This document shows, one piece after another, positions 54,400 to 64,000 of a DNA stretch of 64,000 bases (position 1 is its first letter; the number at the start of each line of letters is the position of its first letter). Both the position numbers and the translations under genes were made by a program. The stretch comes from Closterium sp. NIES-65 (lineage: Eukaryota; Streptophyta; Zygnematophyceae; Desmidiales; Closteriaceae). The DNA lies in NCBI GenBank assembly GCA_948144175.1, contig CANXME010002420.1, positions 2,306,001-2,370,000 of the forward strand, given 5' to 3'. The notes below the pieces were generated by a model. The model ran no database searches and had not been told where the DNA came from. It saw only the letters and a list, made by a program, of their open reading frames with translations.

Positions 54400-54746
54400 T
54401 GTCAGAGGTCCACTGGTGATCCCCGATTGATCCTAGGGAAGGGTTACAGGCACGTTGTCCTGGGGGGTTATGGGCGCACTGACCCGCTACTTAAACAAGC
54501 CCTTTTATCCCAATGGTCTAGTGGTTGGGATTCTGACATGGTATCAGAGCGAAGGTCTCGGGTTCGAATCCCGGTGTATGCACTTCGGGCATCCCAGTGC
54601 GGGGGGGTGTCAGAGGTCCACTGGTGATCTCCGATTGATCCTAGGGAAGGGTTACAGGCACGTTGTCCTGGGGGGTTATGGGCGCACTGACCCGCTACTT
54701 AAACAAGCCCTTTCATCCCAATGGTCTAGTGGTTGGGATTCTGACA
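54400..54746 (+). mobile_element. TRIM/SMART-type miniature LTR element, looks whole
   Basis: 347 bp: LTRs 54,400-54,538 and 54,608-54,746 (139 bp each, 2 differences), TSD aatat (54,395-54,399 and 54,747-54,751), interior of only 69 bp. PBS tggtatcagagc directly after the LTR (54,539-54,550) and PPT gcggggggg before the 3' LTR. No coding capacity, so it must use enzymes of other elements. The end of the LTR plus the interior holds tRNA-like pol III boxes: tggtctagtgg (54,514-54,524, A box) and ggttcgaatcc (54,561-54,571, B box). Recent by LTR identity. Confidence 0.93.
54514..54571 (+). promoter_or_regulatory. tRNA-like pol III A and B boxes across the TRIM LTR/interior border
   Basis: A box tggtctagtgg in the LTR (also present in the 3' LTR) and B box ggttcgaatcc in the interior, 47 bp apart start to start, a spacing usual for tRNA genes. 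The LTR end tcccaatggtctagtgg resembles the 5' half of tRNA-Glu, and ctcgggttcgaatcccgg can form a T-arm. The PBS lies between the two boxes. Promoter activity is inferred. Confidence 0.55.
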
Positions 54747-54751
54747 AATAT

Positions 54752-55431
54752 TGCCCATTCCTACATTCCAAACTGCTTCAGTTTCAAAATACGAGAATTT
54801 GAAAAGTGTTACCTTTTAGAAATAGTCATTTATATTTATTGTGGAAGCGAAGGGGATGCAATTTTTGTGCATCGTCGATAGGCGGTAATCGCCCTTCCCG
54901 AATATAACGTGTAGGTTGGAGATCATTCTTCCTCATTTTTTTAATTGCTCATACTTCATAAGTAAGATCAATGCTTATTGTTTCTTCTATCCCTACCCTC
55001 TTGCCCCATTTTGTTGTTCTCCTTCCATTCCCTCCCCCTGTTTCAGGTCATCGTGTTGCCTCGCTTATTCCCTCTGCTCATCTTCCGGCTGCCTCCGCTA
55101 CTACGTGCTGTACATACCCGCCGGAAGGCGACCCCACAGCAGCCTCACCCCCTTAATATCGTAGATGCGAGAATAATATTTTCTTATATATTTCAACCCC
55201 AGATTCATCTTCGTGTAGGATTACGAGTGCTGAAATATACGAAGCTCCTTCTCACGGTAGCCGCTCACCCACACCCCCTCGCAGCATGCGGCTCCTTGCA
55301 AGTTGGTGAAGAGTAGAGAGTCAGGAGGGTAGGGCACGTTCGCTGGCTCTGCACCCGATCCTCTTTCGAAACCAAATGACGTGTTCTCATACACTTCCAC
55401 CACTTTCCCATCAAGGATTATCACTACTAGA
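54752..55431. other. Unassigned region; possible small host exon on the minus strand
   Basis: 54,752-55,210 shows nothing firm. On the minus strand 55,431-55,221 reads LVVIILDGKVVEVYENTSFG, FERGSGAEPANVPYPPDSLL and FTNLQGAACCEGVW, less low-complexity than its surroundings, and ends in a stop at about 55,221. No family is recognised and no splice structure can be fixed, so a decayed or partial host exon is only one option. Confidence 0.25.
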
Positions 55432-56528
55432 TTTTTTTTTTTTTTTTGGGCTTTAAGGAGATCCCCGGAGGAAACCAACCCCCCGTAGGGAGAAGGCGCT
55501 TCGGTAAGCAGCATTATACCGGCTGTGCCTTTAGTGGCTAAAACTACCATCGATCACCATAAGCGCGTGCCCCGTTTCGGGGACAGCCGTACCCGGATGG
55601 GCGTTGGCTTCAGAGGGGAAGGTAACACGTAACCCCCACAGTCGGCTCTGGTGCCGGGGCATGTACCACTGGAGGTACCTCGCCGCCAAGACAAAGCCTG
55701 GCGTGGGTCCCCTAGTGGTTGTTCCCGACCCCGTCTGCCTCGTGTGCCTCCGGCGGCGGCCGCCTGCGACAAGTCGCGGTGTGGTCGAGCCTGAGACGGG
55801 TTGCGGTTGAGGCACCACCCACTTGGTGGCACCGGTATCCCCGCTCTTTAGCCCACCCATTAGGGCCGTTGCTGCGGAATTTCCCACACACTGGTCTGGA
55901 TCATTTCTCTCCTCCCCCAGTGCAGTGAGGTACCGTCCGATTCCGAGTTCCTCGCGTTTGTCCGCTCCGACCGGACACTCCAGAAGCACATGCCTCTAGA
56001 AAGCGGTTCCCCGGTTAGGGCCACCACACAAGACACACCCGGCTCCGGTTCCGGGTTCCACCAGACCCGCAGCTTCTGCTCGGCACTCGGTCCATACGCC
56101 GGAGACCCTGGCCCTAACGAGCCAGGAGATCCCCTTAGATACGGACGGGTACCAGCATGCAGCCTTGAGATAGGTGGTGGTTTCCCCAAATCGGCAAGCC
56201 TGATAGGTGGCCATTGCCTTGGTCTTGAGTGTGGCGTCCCTCTCCAGGAAGTGGACGAGTATTCTGCGTTGTGTTTCGGCATCCTAGACGAGCCGGTGGC
56301 CTTTGCCAAACACCCGCCAAAGCAGGAGATAGCATCCGGTCAGCCACGTCCAGGTGCGGTCTGCAGCCAACCGCCGCCCCCACTCGAAGATGGATTGTAC
56401 CAACGTGCTCGCACAGGGCCACTTGGCCAGGGCCCGCAAGCGGGCTCTAGCCGCTAGCGCCTGTAGCGGGTACAGGCCTAGCTCGTGCATCAGGGGACCG
56501 AGAGCTAATTGCTGGTTCCCACCGATCG
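55432..56528 (-). mobile_element. LINE, 5'-truncated 3' end
   Basis: Read on the minus strand from 56,528: an LMHELGLYPLQALAARARLRALAKWP-like thumb region (56,490-56,400) then CVLCGGPNRG, a gap, and HVLLECP near 56,040-55,975, the C-terminal CCHC finger found after the RT of many LINEs. One stop codon lies inside the finger and several frame changes follow, so it is dead. A poly-A tail (poly-T at 55,432-55,447 on the plus strand) ends it. No RT or endonuclease domain remains. tctttcgaaaccaaatgac stands at both 55,362-55,380 and 56,529-56,547, possibly part of the target duplication although the left copy is 51 bp beyond the tail. Confidence 0.7.
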
Positions 56529-56597
56529 TCTTTCGAAACCAAATGACTTGGTTGCTTCACTAAACCAACACCTTTCCTGCTTTTAGAAGGAGTTGTG

Positions 56598-56724
56598 TGC
56601 CAAGAATGAGAAGTGGTTGGACTAGCAAGATTGGGAGTACAAGTAGGAAAACCCTAGAATGTTGTACCCCCTAAGGCTAAACCCATAGTAGCCTACGGAA
56701 CAGTAACATGTGCAATGTTTGACA
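56598..56724 (-). repeat. 3' LTR of L
   Basis: Sense start TGTCAAACATTGCACATG. Lineage-I core (GTAGGCTACTATGGGTTTAG). Confidence 0.9.
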
Positions 56725-56959
56725 CACCCCCATAGGCTAAGTGGGGGAGAGCAAGGGGTCACAAGACTAGTCAAGAAAGACAAAGCAAGCTCAGGGTGGA
56801 TCACAATGTCGACATACACTCTAAGCATAAGCAAGAGCCACACGACCAGTTCACATGCAGAGGCATATATGTAACACAAGCATCACAATGATCTATATCT
56901 AGCAAGCATGTAGATATATATATATATATATACATGGATCACAGTACAGGCAAAGTCTA

Positions 56960-58900
56960 CAACAAGTGAGGAAAACTGGGCACAGGCCCTAGAAAAGTGT
57001 AGAAACGTTGATGATCACTAGACTGAAGAGCCTTGGTGAATATATCAGCAGTGTTGGCCTGAGTGGCCAGGTAACGCAGACGAAGCTGACCACGCTGCTG
57101 CAACTCTCGAGCCAGAAAGTAACGTAGATCGATGTGCTTCGTTCTGTGCTACAGTCTGTGCTCCTCACACAAGGCAATGGCAGCCTTGTTGTCGACGTAC
57201 AGCACTGGAGGAGAACGAGGCCGCTCTCCCAGGTCGGTCAGCAGGTAGGTGAGCCGGCGTAACTTCTGTGCAACCATGGCTGTGGCGTAGATCTCAGCCT
57301 CACAACTGGAGGTGAGAACTAAAGACGAACGCGTAGAACGCCACAAAACTGAGCCAGAGCCAAGGCTGGAGGTGTAACCCTCTGACGACCGCCGAGTAGC
57401 CTGGTCGTCAACCAAAGAAGCGTCTGAGTGCCCAGTGAGAACAAATGAGCTCCTCCCTCCAAGCACAAGCCCCATGCCCAATGTACTGCACAAGTAGCGC
57501 AATACCCTCTTTGCAGCATTCCAATGCACCTTTCGGTGCCTACCAGGAGCCACGTAGCAAGCCAGAAGGCCAAGAGGGTACGCTAGGTCACGACGAGTGC
57601 AAGTCATCAGGTACATGAGGCAGCCAACTAGCTCTGGGTAAGGACCACTCGGCTCTACGGACTCATCCGAAGGCCGAGCTGAGAGCGAGTGACATGTAGC
57701 CAGAGGAATCGCCTGTGCTGAGGACCAGGTGAAGCCGAAGCGCTGAAGGACCTGCTGCACCATGTGTGACTGAGTCAGTGTGATGGTGTGGCGTGCTCTG
57801 TCCCGAGTGATCTGCAAGCCAAGGTAGCTGCGCAGTTCACCCAGGTATGTGCACATGTGTCTCTTCTACAGCTCCGACTTCAAGTGGGCGAGAGCCTTAG
57901 TGTTAGCAGAGGCAAAGACCAAGTCGTCGACGTACACGAGGATGTAGAACGGCGGCAGCGAATTTCGGTGCGCAGAAACAGCGACGGGTCAGCAGTAGAA
58001 GGCGCGAACCCAAGAGCCGCAAGCGTAGTCCTCAGAGTGTCGTGCCACTCACGTGGCGCCTGGCGGAGACTGTAGACCGGCTGCCGGAGGCTCCACTGGG
58101 TACCAGGAGGAAACGACCAAGTGAAGCCAGGAGGGTAGTCATCTCCTCGTGCAGGCTGCCCTACAAGAAAGCTGTGCTGAAGTCAAGAGAGTGAAGCTCG
58201 TAGTCACGCTGAGCGGCAACGTGCAGTAGCACCAGAAGAGTGGCCATCTTCGGGGTGGGGGAGAAGGTCTGAAAGAAGTCTACTCCCTCTCGGTGACTGA
58301 AGTTTCGAGCAACGTAACGAACCTTGAAGACAGGCGGAGAACCTGGCGGCCGCTTCACCTTGAAAATCCACATGCCACTGAGGATATTCGCCCCAAGAGG
58401 GGATCCTCGTCAACGTAAGTGCATGTGGACTTCCAGGATGCCATCTTTGTGTCCATGGCTGACTGCCACTTAGAGGAGTAGTCACCCGCGATCACCTCAG
58501 CGTAAGAGCGCGGGGTCGGGATGTCTGGTGCATCCGGGTCTCCCTGAGGTGCAATCAGCATGGACACGAGATGAGGTACAGCAGCGGCAAAGCACTCAAA
58601 CTCCTTCTGCCTGTCCTCAAGGACGTCCGTGCCTAGAGCACTTTCACCCTCAACGGACGGAGGACAGACAGACTCTGACTCAGCAACAAGACTCACGGGG
58701 TAGTCTAGACGACAGCGAGCAGCAAATTCGACAAGCTCAGCAACTAAGGCGGACGCAGCAGCAGACTCAAACGTCGGGTCAGTGACAGCAGTGGCCAGGA
58801 GATGCGTGACAGTAGGACTAGCAGCACGAAGGGAGTCAGACTCTGGGTCAGCAAGGGCAGGAAGAGAGGACGCAGGAGGAGAAGGCAGAGGGACACGCTA
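56960..58900 (-). pseudogene. Element L: RT and RNase H
   Basis: From the right: FAAAVPHLVSMLIAPQGDPDAPDIPTPRSYAEVI, GMWIFKVKRPPGSPPVFKVRYVARNFSHREGVDFFQTFSPTPKM, QRDYELHSLDFSTAF, then TYLGELRSYLGLQITRDRARHTITLTQSHMVQQVLQRFGF, LVGCLMYLMTCTRRDLAYPL, RNase H SLVDDQATRRSSEGYTSSLGS, SCEAEIYATAMVAQKLRRLTYLLTDLGE, LYVDNKAAIALCEEH and an ANTADIFTKAL-like end near 57,020. 56,725-56,960 is the 3' UTR, with a (ta)n run at 56,914-56,930. Fossil. Confidence 0.87.
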
Positions 58901-59189
58901 CGCAGCAGTGGAAAGACGAAGCGTCATCTGGTGAGTGCCTGGGACAGCAGGAGGACGCTGACGCGGGACACGACGACCAGTGCGAGCAGCATGAACAGGC
59001 GACGCAGAACAAGATTCACACGATACAGGTTGAGACTCAGGCTCACGACACTCCGTAAGACCTCCTGTCAGACCAGTGTAGGGAGAAGGACCAGGGAGGG
59101 GCGAGGTAGGCTTTAACTGTAACCGCGACTGGACAGGCTGAGGACACTCTAAGGAGGGAGCAGGACAAGGAGGAGGAGGCTAACCAAGA

Positions 59190-60010
59190 ACCTGCTAAAG
59201 GAGCGGAACGTAGTACGGCCGCGGCCGTGAAGCGCCCCCAGAACCAGCTGAGACAGCACCTGAACCCCCAGCAACAGCTCTAACTCCTGTAGCACTACCA
59301 GCAGCTCCAACTCCAATACCCCCAGTAGTACCAGCTCCAGCCGCACCGTCGGCTCCAGCACCTGCAGGACCAACCCCACGGTCAGCACCTACACCAACTC
59401 CAGTAGGCCCAGCGTCCTCAGCTCTACCGGCAGCTCGAGCAGCGCCAGCACCTGGAGCTCCAACTCCAGCAATAGTAGCACCTCCAGTAGCACCAGCTCC
59501 AGAAGCTCCAGCTCCAGCTAAACCCCCAGTCCCAGCAGCTCCAGTACCGCCTGTACGAGCACCTCCAGGACCTGAGGCTCTTGTACCTGCAGTCGCACCA
59601 GGGCCTCTAGCGAGCGGCACCCCAGTGCTAGGAGTGTGGCTCCGGAGGCTGCATCGGCGAGCGTACCACTCACGCAGTCGCTGCGGGGAGGGAGGCGCCG
59701 GCTGCGACATAGTACCCGAAGCACCACCAGCTCTGACTCCGGCAGAACCCGCAGCTCCAGCAGCCCCACGCCGGAGGCAGTAACACTGAGAGTACCACTC
59801 ACGCAGCTGTTGTGAAGAGGGAGCGTCACCAGGCGCAGGACGGTCAGTCTCAGCTCCCTCAGGCTCAGCACCCCAAGGCTCAGCACCCCCAGGCTCAGCA
59901 CCCCCAGTCTCAGCACCCCCAGTCGCAGCACCCTCAGGCTCAGCACCCCCAGGCTCAGCACCCTCAGTCTTAGCACCCCCACGCTCAGCACCCCCAAACG
60001 CCATACCCCT
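59190..60010 (-). repeat. Element L: integrase-RT linker
   Basis: 59,850-59,990 is the 15-bp repeat (ctcagcacccccagg) reading GGAEP; SSQQLREWYSQCY (59,820-59,780) and SPQRLREWYARR (59,690-59,650) are two QLREWY motifs; 59,220-59,560 is ctccagcaccagctccag-type repeat. Confidence 0.8.
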
Positions 60011-60099
60011 CGCAGGACCAGAGTCGACAGCTACCTCGACAGGCTTGACCGGGTCTACCTGGGAAACACCTGAGGGAGCAGGACCCTGGGGAGGTAGGG

Positions 60100-61570
60100 G
60101 GTCTACCGAAGTAGCACTTGGCGTGAGGAAGAGCGGCGGGGGGGGGGGGGGGGGGGGGGGAAGCGGCGCAGTACGGTAGGGGAACAGACGGTAGAAGGGT
60201 ACCGACTCATCAAAACTGACGTCCTTGGAGGGGAAGACACGTCATGAGGTGGGGTGGTAGAACAGCCAGCCAGGCGCGTAAGGGACAAAGCCAAGAAAGA
60301 CGCAGGGAACGGCACGGGTGGAGAGCTTGTCCGCGGACGTATCGCGGACAAAGGCTCGACATCCCCAGACTCGGAACACCGACGCATCGCCAACCTTCCC
60401 CGTCCAACGCAGTCTGGGCGAGGTCTCCGGAGTAGAGACACGAGGCCAGAGGTTGAGCTGATGCGCAGCGTACTGTACTGCAAACGACCACCGAAAATGG
60501 GGGGCAGCCGCATGGATCATGGAGGTACGAGCGACCTCCATGACTAAGCCAAAGCGGCGCTCAGCAATCCCGTTCTGCTGTGGGGAGGTCGGAAGAGTGA
60601 ACGTCTGGCGGATGCTGTGCTCCGCACAGTAGGCTGCCAAGAGGCCGGAGGAAAACTCACCACCCCTGTCAGAGTGCAGACGCAGGACTGGAAAGTCCGA
60701 CTGGAACTGCTCGCGGAGCTAGAGACGAGCAGCGCGGATCTAAGGGATAAAAAAATCAGGGACTTCTCCCTTGGTGCGCAAGGGGAAGACCGTGGTGTAG
60801 CGCGTGTAGTCGTCGACGACCAGCAAGAAGTACCGCTCGTGGCCCTGTCCACGGACGCGGGCTGGGCCCCACACGTCCAAGTGAAGAGTCTGTTGAGGAG
60901 CCTCTGTGGGAGGGAACGAGGAGGAGTGAGGAGTGGCGTGCTGCCGCCCCTCGACACAGGGAAGACAGGGAGGAGCAGGTGAGGGTGGGAGAGGAGGGAG
61001 AACCCTGGGAAGACCAGAGACAAGGTATCGGAAGTGCATTCCACGAAGGCCCTGCACTGAAGGGTGACCAAGGCGGTGGTGCCAGAGGACGGTCTAGTGC
61101 GACAGGGTGCGACACGAGTAGGGGGCTGACAGCTGACCCGACGCAGACGCAGACGAAGCTACCTGAGGGGACTCAGTGGTCAGTGTGTACAGGTCTGACC
61201 CCGGCTGCCGAGTAAAGGTAGCCAGGAGGCGACCCGTTCGAGCACACGTACAGTGGGTCACACGCTCATAGGCAGGGGTGAGCTGGTGAACACCCCCGTC
61301 CTGGAGAGCAGAGCCCGCCACCAAGTTCGTGGAGAACGAGGGGAGGTAAAGACCCGACAGGGTGCCGGCCGGAACCGCTGGACAAGGGAGGACAGCGGAG
61401 GAGGTCACAAGGACTGGGCCCCCAGAGGGGTCAGCGAGAGAGACAACAACTGGCCAAGCTAGCTGCTCAAGGACAGTGCGGTCACGAAAGAAACATCGGG
61501 AAGCACCCGAGTCCAGGGTGAAGGTGTGTAGTGCCTCAGTAGACGTAGTAGCACATGGAGCAGCAGACTC
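60100..61570 (-). pseudogene. Element L: protease, pre-integrase and integrase
   Basis: TPSPWTRVLPDVSF to TVLEQL marks the protease region (61,530-61,440). LYTLTTESP, VLWHHRLGHPSVQGLRGMHFRY and CLPCVEGRQHATPHSS form the pre-integrase head; LHLDVWGPARVRGQGHERYFLLVVDDYTRYTTVF, LRLHSDRGGEF and SPQQNGIAERRFGLVMEVART carry the catalytic D, D, E; FRVWGCRAFVRDTSADKLSTRAVPCVFLGF ends it. A poly-G/C run lies at 60,138-60,160. Fossil. Confidence 0.87.
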
Positions 61571-61579
61571 ACTGCTGCC

Positions 61580-62532
61580 ACCACTGCCATCACCACCCCC
61601 GCCACCCCCACCACTGCCGCCGCCACCACCCCCGGCTCCGCCACCGACCCCCCCACCACCAATACCACTCCCACCACCGCAACCGCCCCCGCCGCCTCCA
61701 CCCTCTCCACCACCGCCGCCCCCGCCGCCACCACTGCCACCCCTGCCCCCTTGCCCCTGCAGCCCTTGCGCCTCCCACTAGGAGTAGACGCAGCCCCGAC
61801 CCCCTCAGCACCGAGGTAGTAGACAGCAGCAGCAGATGCAGTGGAGGGGAGGAGGGGGATGGGGGAGCACCCCTCAAAGAAGGGAGTGCGAGGGTCGCCA
61901 CGAGAGGCACCTACAGCTATAATGCTCTTCTCGGCTGCTAGGAGCTCCTTCTCGAGCAGGTCGACAGTGAGGTCGGTAGGGGAGAGGGCGAGAAAGTGGT
62001 CCCTGACAGTACGAAGGGAGTCAGGGAGGCGGGTGACTAGGTGATAGAGTGTGAGGTACATCGGGTGAGGGTTCTTGGCTAGGAAATCGGGGGGAAGCAC
62101 GGCACGGTAGCGAAGATCACTAGTACAGAGGTGCGTGATGAGGTCAGATACTGTAGCAAAAGCTGACAGATCGGGGAAGAGATAGGGCAGGGAGAGACGG
62201 CCTGTCCCAGTAGTAGCAGGGGAGGAGTAGCGTGCAACTACAGCGTCGTACAGCTCCTTTGCGGACTTATGCTGGCCAAAGTGCTCGCGCTTATCTAACG
62301 GTAGGTGGCTGCGAACGGCTAGGCGAGCATGAGCATCACGGGTCTGCCACTGTGAGCGAGCAGTGCTGTCATCAGTAGCAGCAGGTGCGGGAGCGGCGCC
62401 AGACGTGTGGTCAAACAGGGAAACATCGTCCTTGGTAGTGATCTGGAGGAACAGGTGTAGGTCATCGAGCCAAACGTCAAACTTAATTTGACAGCCCTCA
62501 GAGTCAAACGTGAGAACGGTAGGGCTAGCCAT
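61580..62532 (-). pseudogene. Element L: Gag
   Basis: ATG at 62,532: MASPTVLTFDSEGCQIKFDV, WLDDLHLFLQITTKDDVSLF, ARSQWQTRDAHARLAVRSHLPLDKREHFGQHKSAKELYDAVVARYSSPATTGTGRLSLPYLFPDLSAFATVSDLITHL, TLYHLVTRLPDSLRTVRDHFLALSPTDLTVDLLEKELLAAE, FEGCSPIPLLPSTASAAA. A Gly/Val-rich low-complexity tract follows (61,760-61,580). Same Gag type as A, K, O. Fossil. Confidence 0.87.
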
Positions 62533-63171
62533 AGTGGCAGTAGCAGTAGCAGGAGTAGCACTAGCAGTAGTAGCAGTAGCAAAAGTAACAAAAGTAGTAG
62601 CAGTAGCAGTAGGAGCAGTAAGAGCAGTTGCTGCAGGTGGGGCGGCACGGCTCGGTCAGGGCGGCGCGACTCGGGCGGCGCGACTCGGGCGGCGCGGCTC
62701 GGGTAGGTAGGGTGGCGTGACGGCGGGCCTATGCTCGGTGCGCGGCAGCGCCTAGGCTGCAGCTGCGCGCGGGCCGCGGCTGCGTTCGTGCGGCGGCTAA
62801 GCGCTAGCTGCAGCAGCTGACGCGCGATCGCCGCTGCGCTCGGGCTGCGACTTGCGAGCAGGCTGCGGTGGGTCGAGCGTCGGCCTAGGGGCGGGCGGGG
62901 CCTACGGGCAACGGCCTGCTGAGGCTCGCGAGAAAAAAAAAATCGGGCCGCCCTAGGCGGCGAATTTCCTACTCGCGCTAAAAACGCGGGGCCGCGCTCG
63001 GGCTGCTAGCGAGCTGCAAAACGAGCAGCGTGAGAGGAGGGCGCACGAGGGCGCACTAGGAGAGAGGCGCTCGAGGGCGCTAAGACAGTAGGGCGCACGA
63101 GGGCACCTGTAGCGGATCGGTGGGCCCTTAGGTAATCGGTCCTAGGTCCCTAACCTAGGCTCTTAATACCA
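62533..63171 (-). repeat. Element L leader and PBS
   Basis: agtagcagtagcagtag repeats near the Gag start (62,535-62,620), ggcggcgcgactcggg repeats (62,640-62,700), then a GC-rich stretch. PBS TGGTATTAAGAGCC beside 63,172. Confidence 0.75.
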
Positions 63172-63298
63172 TGTTGAGAATGAGAAGTCGTTGGACTAGC
63201 AAGATTGGGAGTACGAGTAGGAAAACACTAGAATGTTGTACCCCCAAAGGCTAAACCCACTGTAGCCTACAGATCAGTAACATGTGCAATGTTTGACA
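63172..63298 (-). repeat. 5' LTR of L
   Basis: Partner of 56,598-56,724; TSD ttgtg follows. Confidence 0.9.
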
Positions 63299-63303
63299 TT
63301 GTG

Positions 63304-63540
63304 ATCACGGAGGCGGGGCATTTTCCAACCCGGGCTTGCTCCTTTGACATAAGTACGTCCCTATACTTTGAAGAGGGTATATTTTCTGAGGCGAAAGGCG
63401 GGAGATAAACCCCGAGTACTTGTGCAAGGTGAAGCAGCCTTGCTAGTTAATGGGAAATGACGTCGTGATTTACCTTGGTTAATCACGTGATCAGTCGTGT
63501 GTAGCGTTCGTGGAGGCATAGAGCAGGGAGCTTCTGTTCG
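63304..63540. other. Unassigned spacer right of L
   Basis: Continues the sequence left of L (56,548-56,592). cgtgatt ... aatcacg at about 63,464-63,487 is a 7-bp inverted repeat. Nothing else recognised. Confidence 0.4.
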
Positions 63541-63878
63541 GAGCTTACCAATATGTGTGGTAATAAAATTAATTGCGTTAAATATTCATATGAGTGGTAC
63601 TAAGAATAAGCGCGCTAATTACCAATAAGAGTGGTACTATTTGTAAGTGCATTACTTAGCGATACGAATGGTACTAAGAGCATGTACATTACTTAGCACT
63701 ATGAGTGGTACTAAGGGTAAGTGCGAATTTTAGTTGTATGAGTGATACTAATAGTGAGTGCGTTATTTAATGATATGAGTGGTTCTACGAGTATGTTTGT
63801 TACTAAGCCAAATGACTGGTATTAAGAGTATGTGTGATACTTAGCCATATGAGAGGTTCAAAGAGTAAGTGCGATACT
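63541..63878 (+). repeat. 37-bp minisatellite, about nine copies
   Basis: tgagtggtactaagagta-type motif starts at 63,554, 63,591, 63,628, 63,665, 63,702, 63,739, 63,776, 63,813 and 63,850: an exact 37-bp step each time although the units differ in sequence. AT-rich, with atactt or attactta in each unit. Confidence 0.92.
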
Positions 63879-64000
63879 TGTTAGAATATATAACTAACTG
63901 CCTGTAGCTTTAGTTTAGTGTAGTTATTATAAACTGTTGGTGGTGCACCTTCTTTGTATGCTCTGTTTGCTATATGTACCCTAGTGCTATAGTGAACACC
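63879..64000 (+). repeat. Start of an LTR (lineage II), cut by the right edge
   Basis: tgttagaatatataact, then tagtgtagttattataaac, ggtggtgcacc, gtttgctatatgtaccc and gtgctatagtgaac, the same order as in the P LTR. Whether it is a solo LTR or the start of an element cannot be seen. Confidence 0.7.

Larger units (their letters stand above)
56598..63298 (-). mobile_element. Element L: Ty1/copia, broken
   Basis: 6701 bp, LTRs 56,598-56,724 and 63,172-63,298 (127 bp, about 11 differences), so the oldest of the complete lineage-I elements here. TSD ttgtg (56,593-56,597 and 63,299-63,303). Minus strand: PBS TGGTATTAAGAGCC beside 63,172, GC-rich leader, Gag (ATG 62,532), protease, integrase, GGAEP linker, RT, RNase H, PPT (TATGGGGGTG). 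Broken, about eight breaks. Confidence 0.92.

Noticed and set aside
54510-54580. A functional tRNA gene (A box, B box, T-arm)
   Set aside because: No acceptor stem can be formed and the two boxes lie on either side of an LTR/PBS border of a TRIM with matching LTRs and TSD.
63541-63878. CRISPR array with 37-bp repeats
   Set aside because: The units are contiguous with no spacers and the sequence is from a eukaryotic retrotransposon region.

Overview
The window looks like plant-lineage (streptophyte) repeat DNA. The evidence is the Ty1/copia order protease-integrase-reverse transcriptase-RNase H, primer-binding sites of the TGGTATCAGAGC type (matching the 3' end of plant initiator tRNA-Met), and a very small TRIM/SMART-type element. 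The GC-rich, Gly/Ala/Pro-rich coding style and short LTRs (127-245 bp) suggest a charophyte alga, bryophyte or similar GC-rich genome, but the species cannot be named from sequence alone. No host gene, rRNA gene or functional tRNA gene could be supported. Nearly all of the window is fossil LTR retrotransposons, many inserted into each other and exactly delimited by 5-bp target-site duplications (TSDs).

Left part (1-20,656): an old family-B copia copy (B1, + strand) was hit by two minus-strand elements only 110 bp apart: P (1-752, running off the left edge) and A (863-5936, TSD cgaga). Next to it lies element C (from 6933, + strand). C is split by a minus-strand family-B block (B2, 11,372-17,201) flanked by a 236-bp direct repeat, and continues as E to 18,362. 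There it meets D (18,363-20,656), a gag-only relative of family B with dense GTCGAC palindromes.

Middle (20,657-36,047): element F (TSD gtaac) sits inside D. F carries a 315-bp DNA element with terminal inverted repeats in its 5' LTR, and at its PPT/3' LTR edge it was hit by G (27,627-35,911, TSD ggtgt). G in turn contains O (5' LTR 34,531-34,662). D-type sequence resumes at 36,053, followed by an LTR-like insert, a second D-type leader, and a four-copy 496-bp tandem array of a gag fragment (37,960-39,978).

Right part: three short elements with no coding capacity, H (40,170-41,632), I (41,872-43,457) and J (43,990-45,492), have clean LTRs and TSDs. Their LTR core and 3' UTR match those of the coding families, so they were probably moved by the enzymes of those families. 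A solo LTR lies at 43,697-43,914. Then come the copia element K (45,616-52,955, + strand), a GC-rich unassigned block (53,200-53,950), a 347-bp TRIM with tRNA-like A and B boxes (54,400-54,746), a 5'-truncated LINE tail (about 55,432-56,528, minus strand), the copia element L (56,598-63,298, minus strand), a 37-bp minisatellite (63,541-63,878) and the start of another LTR at the right edge.

The coding families share unusual parts: a GC-rich tandem-repeat leader, a Gag with a Gly-rich tract and a widely spaced Cys/His motif, a recurrent QLREWY motif, and a 15-bp (GGAEP) repeat linker between integrase and reverse transcriptase.
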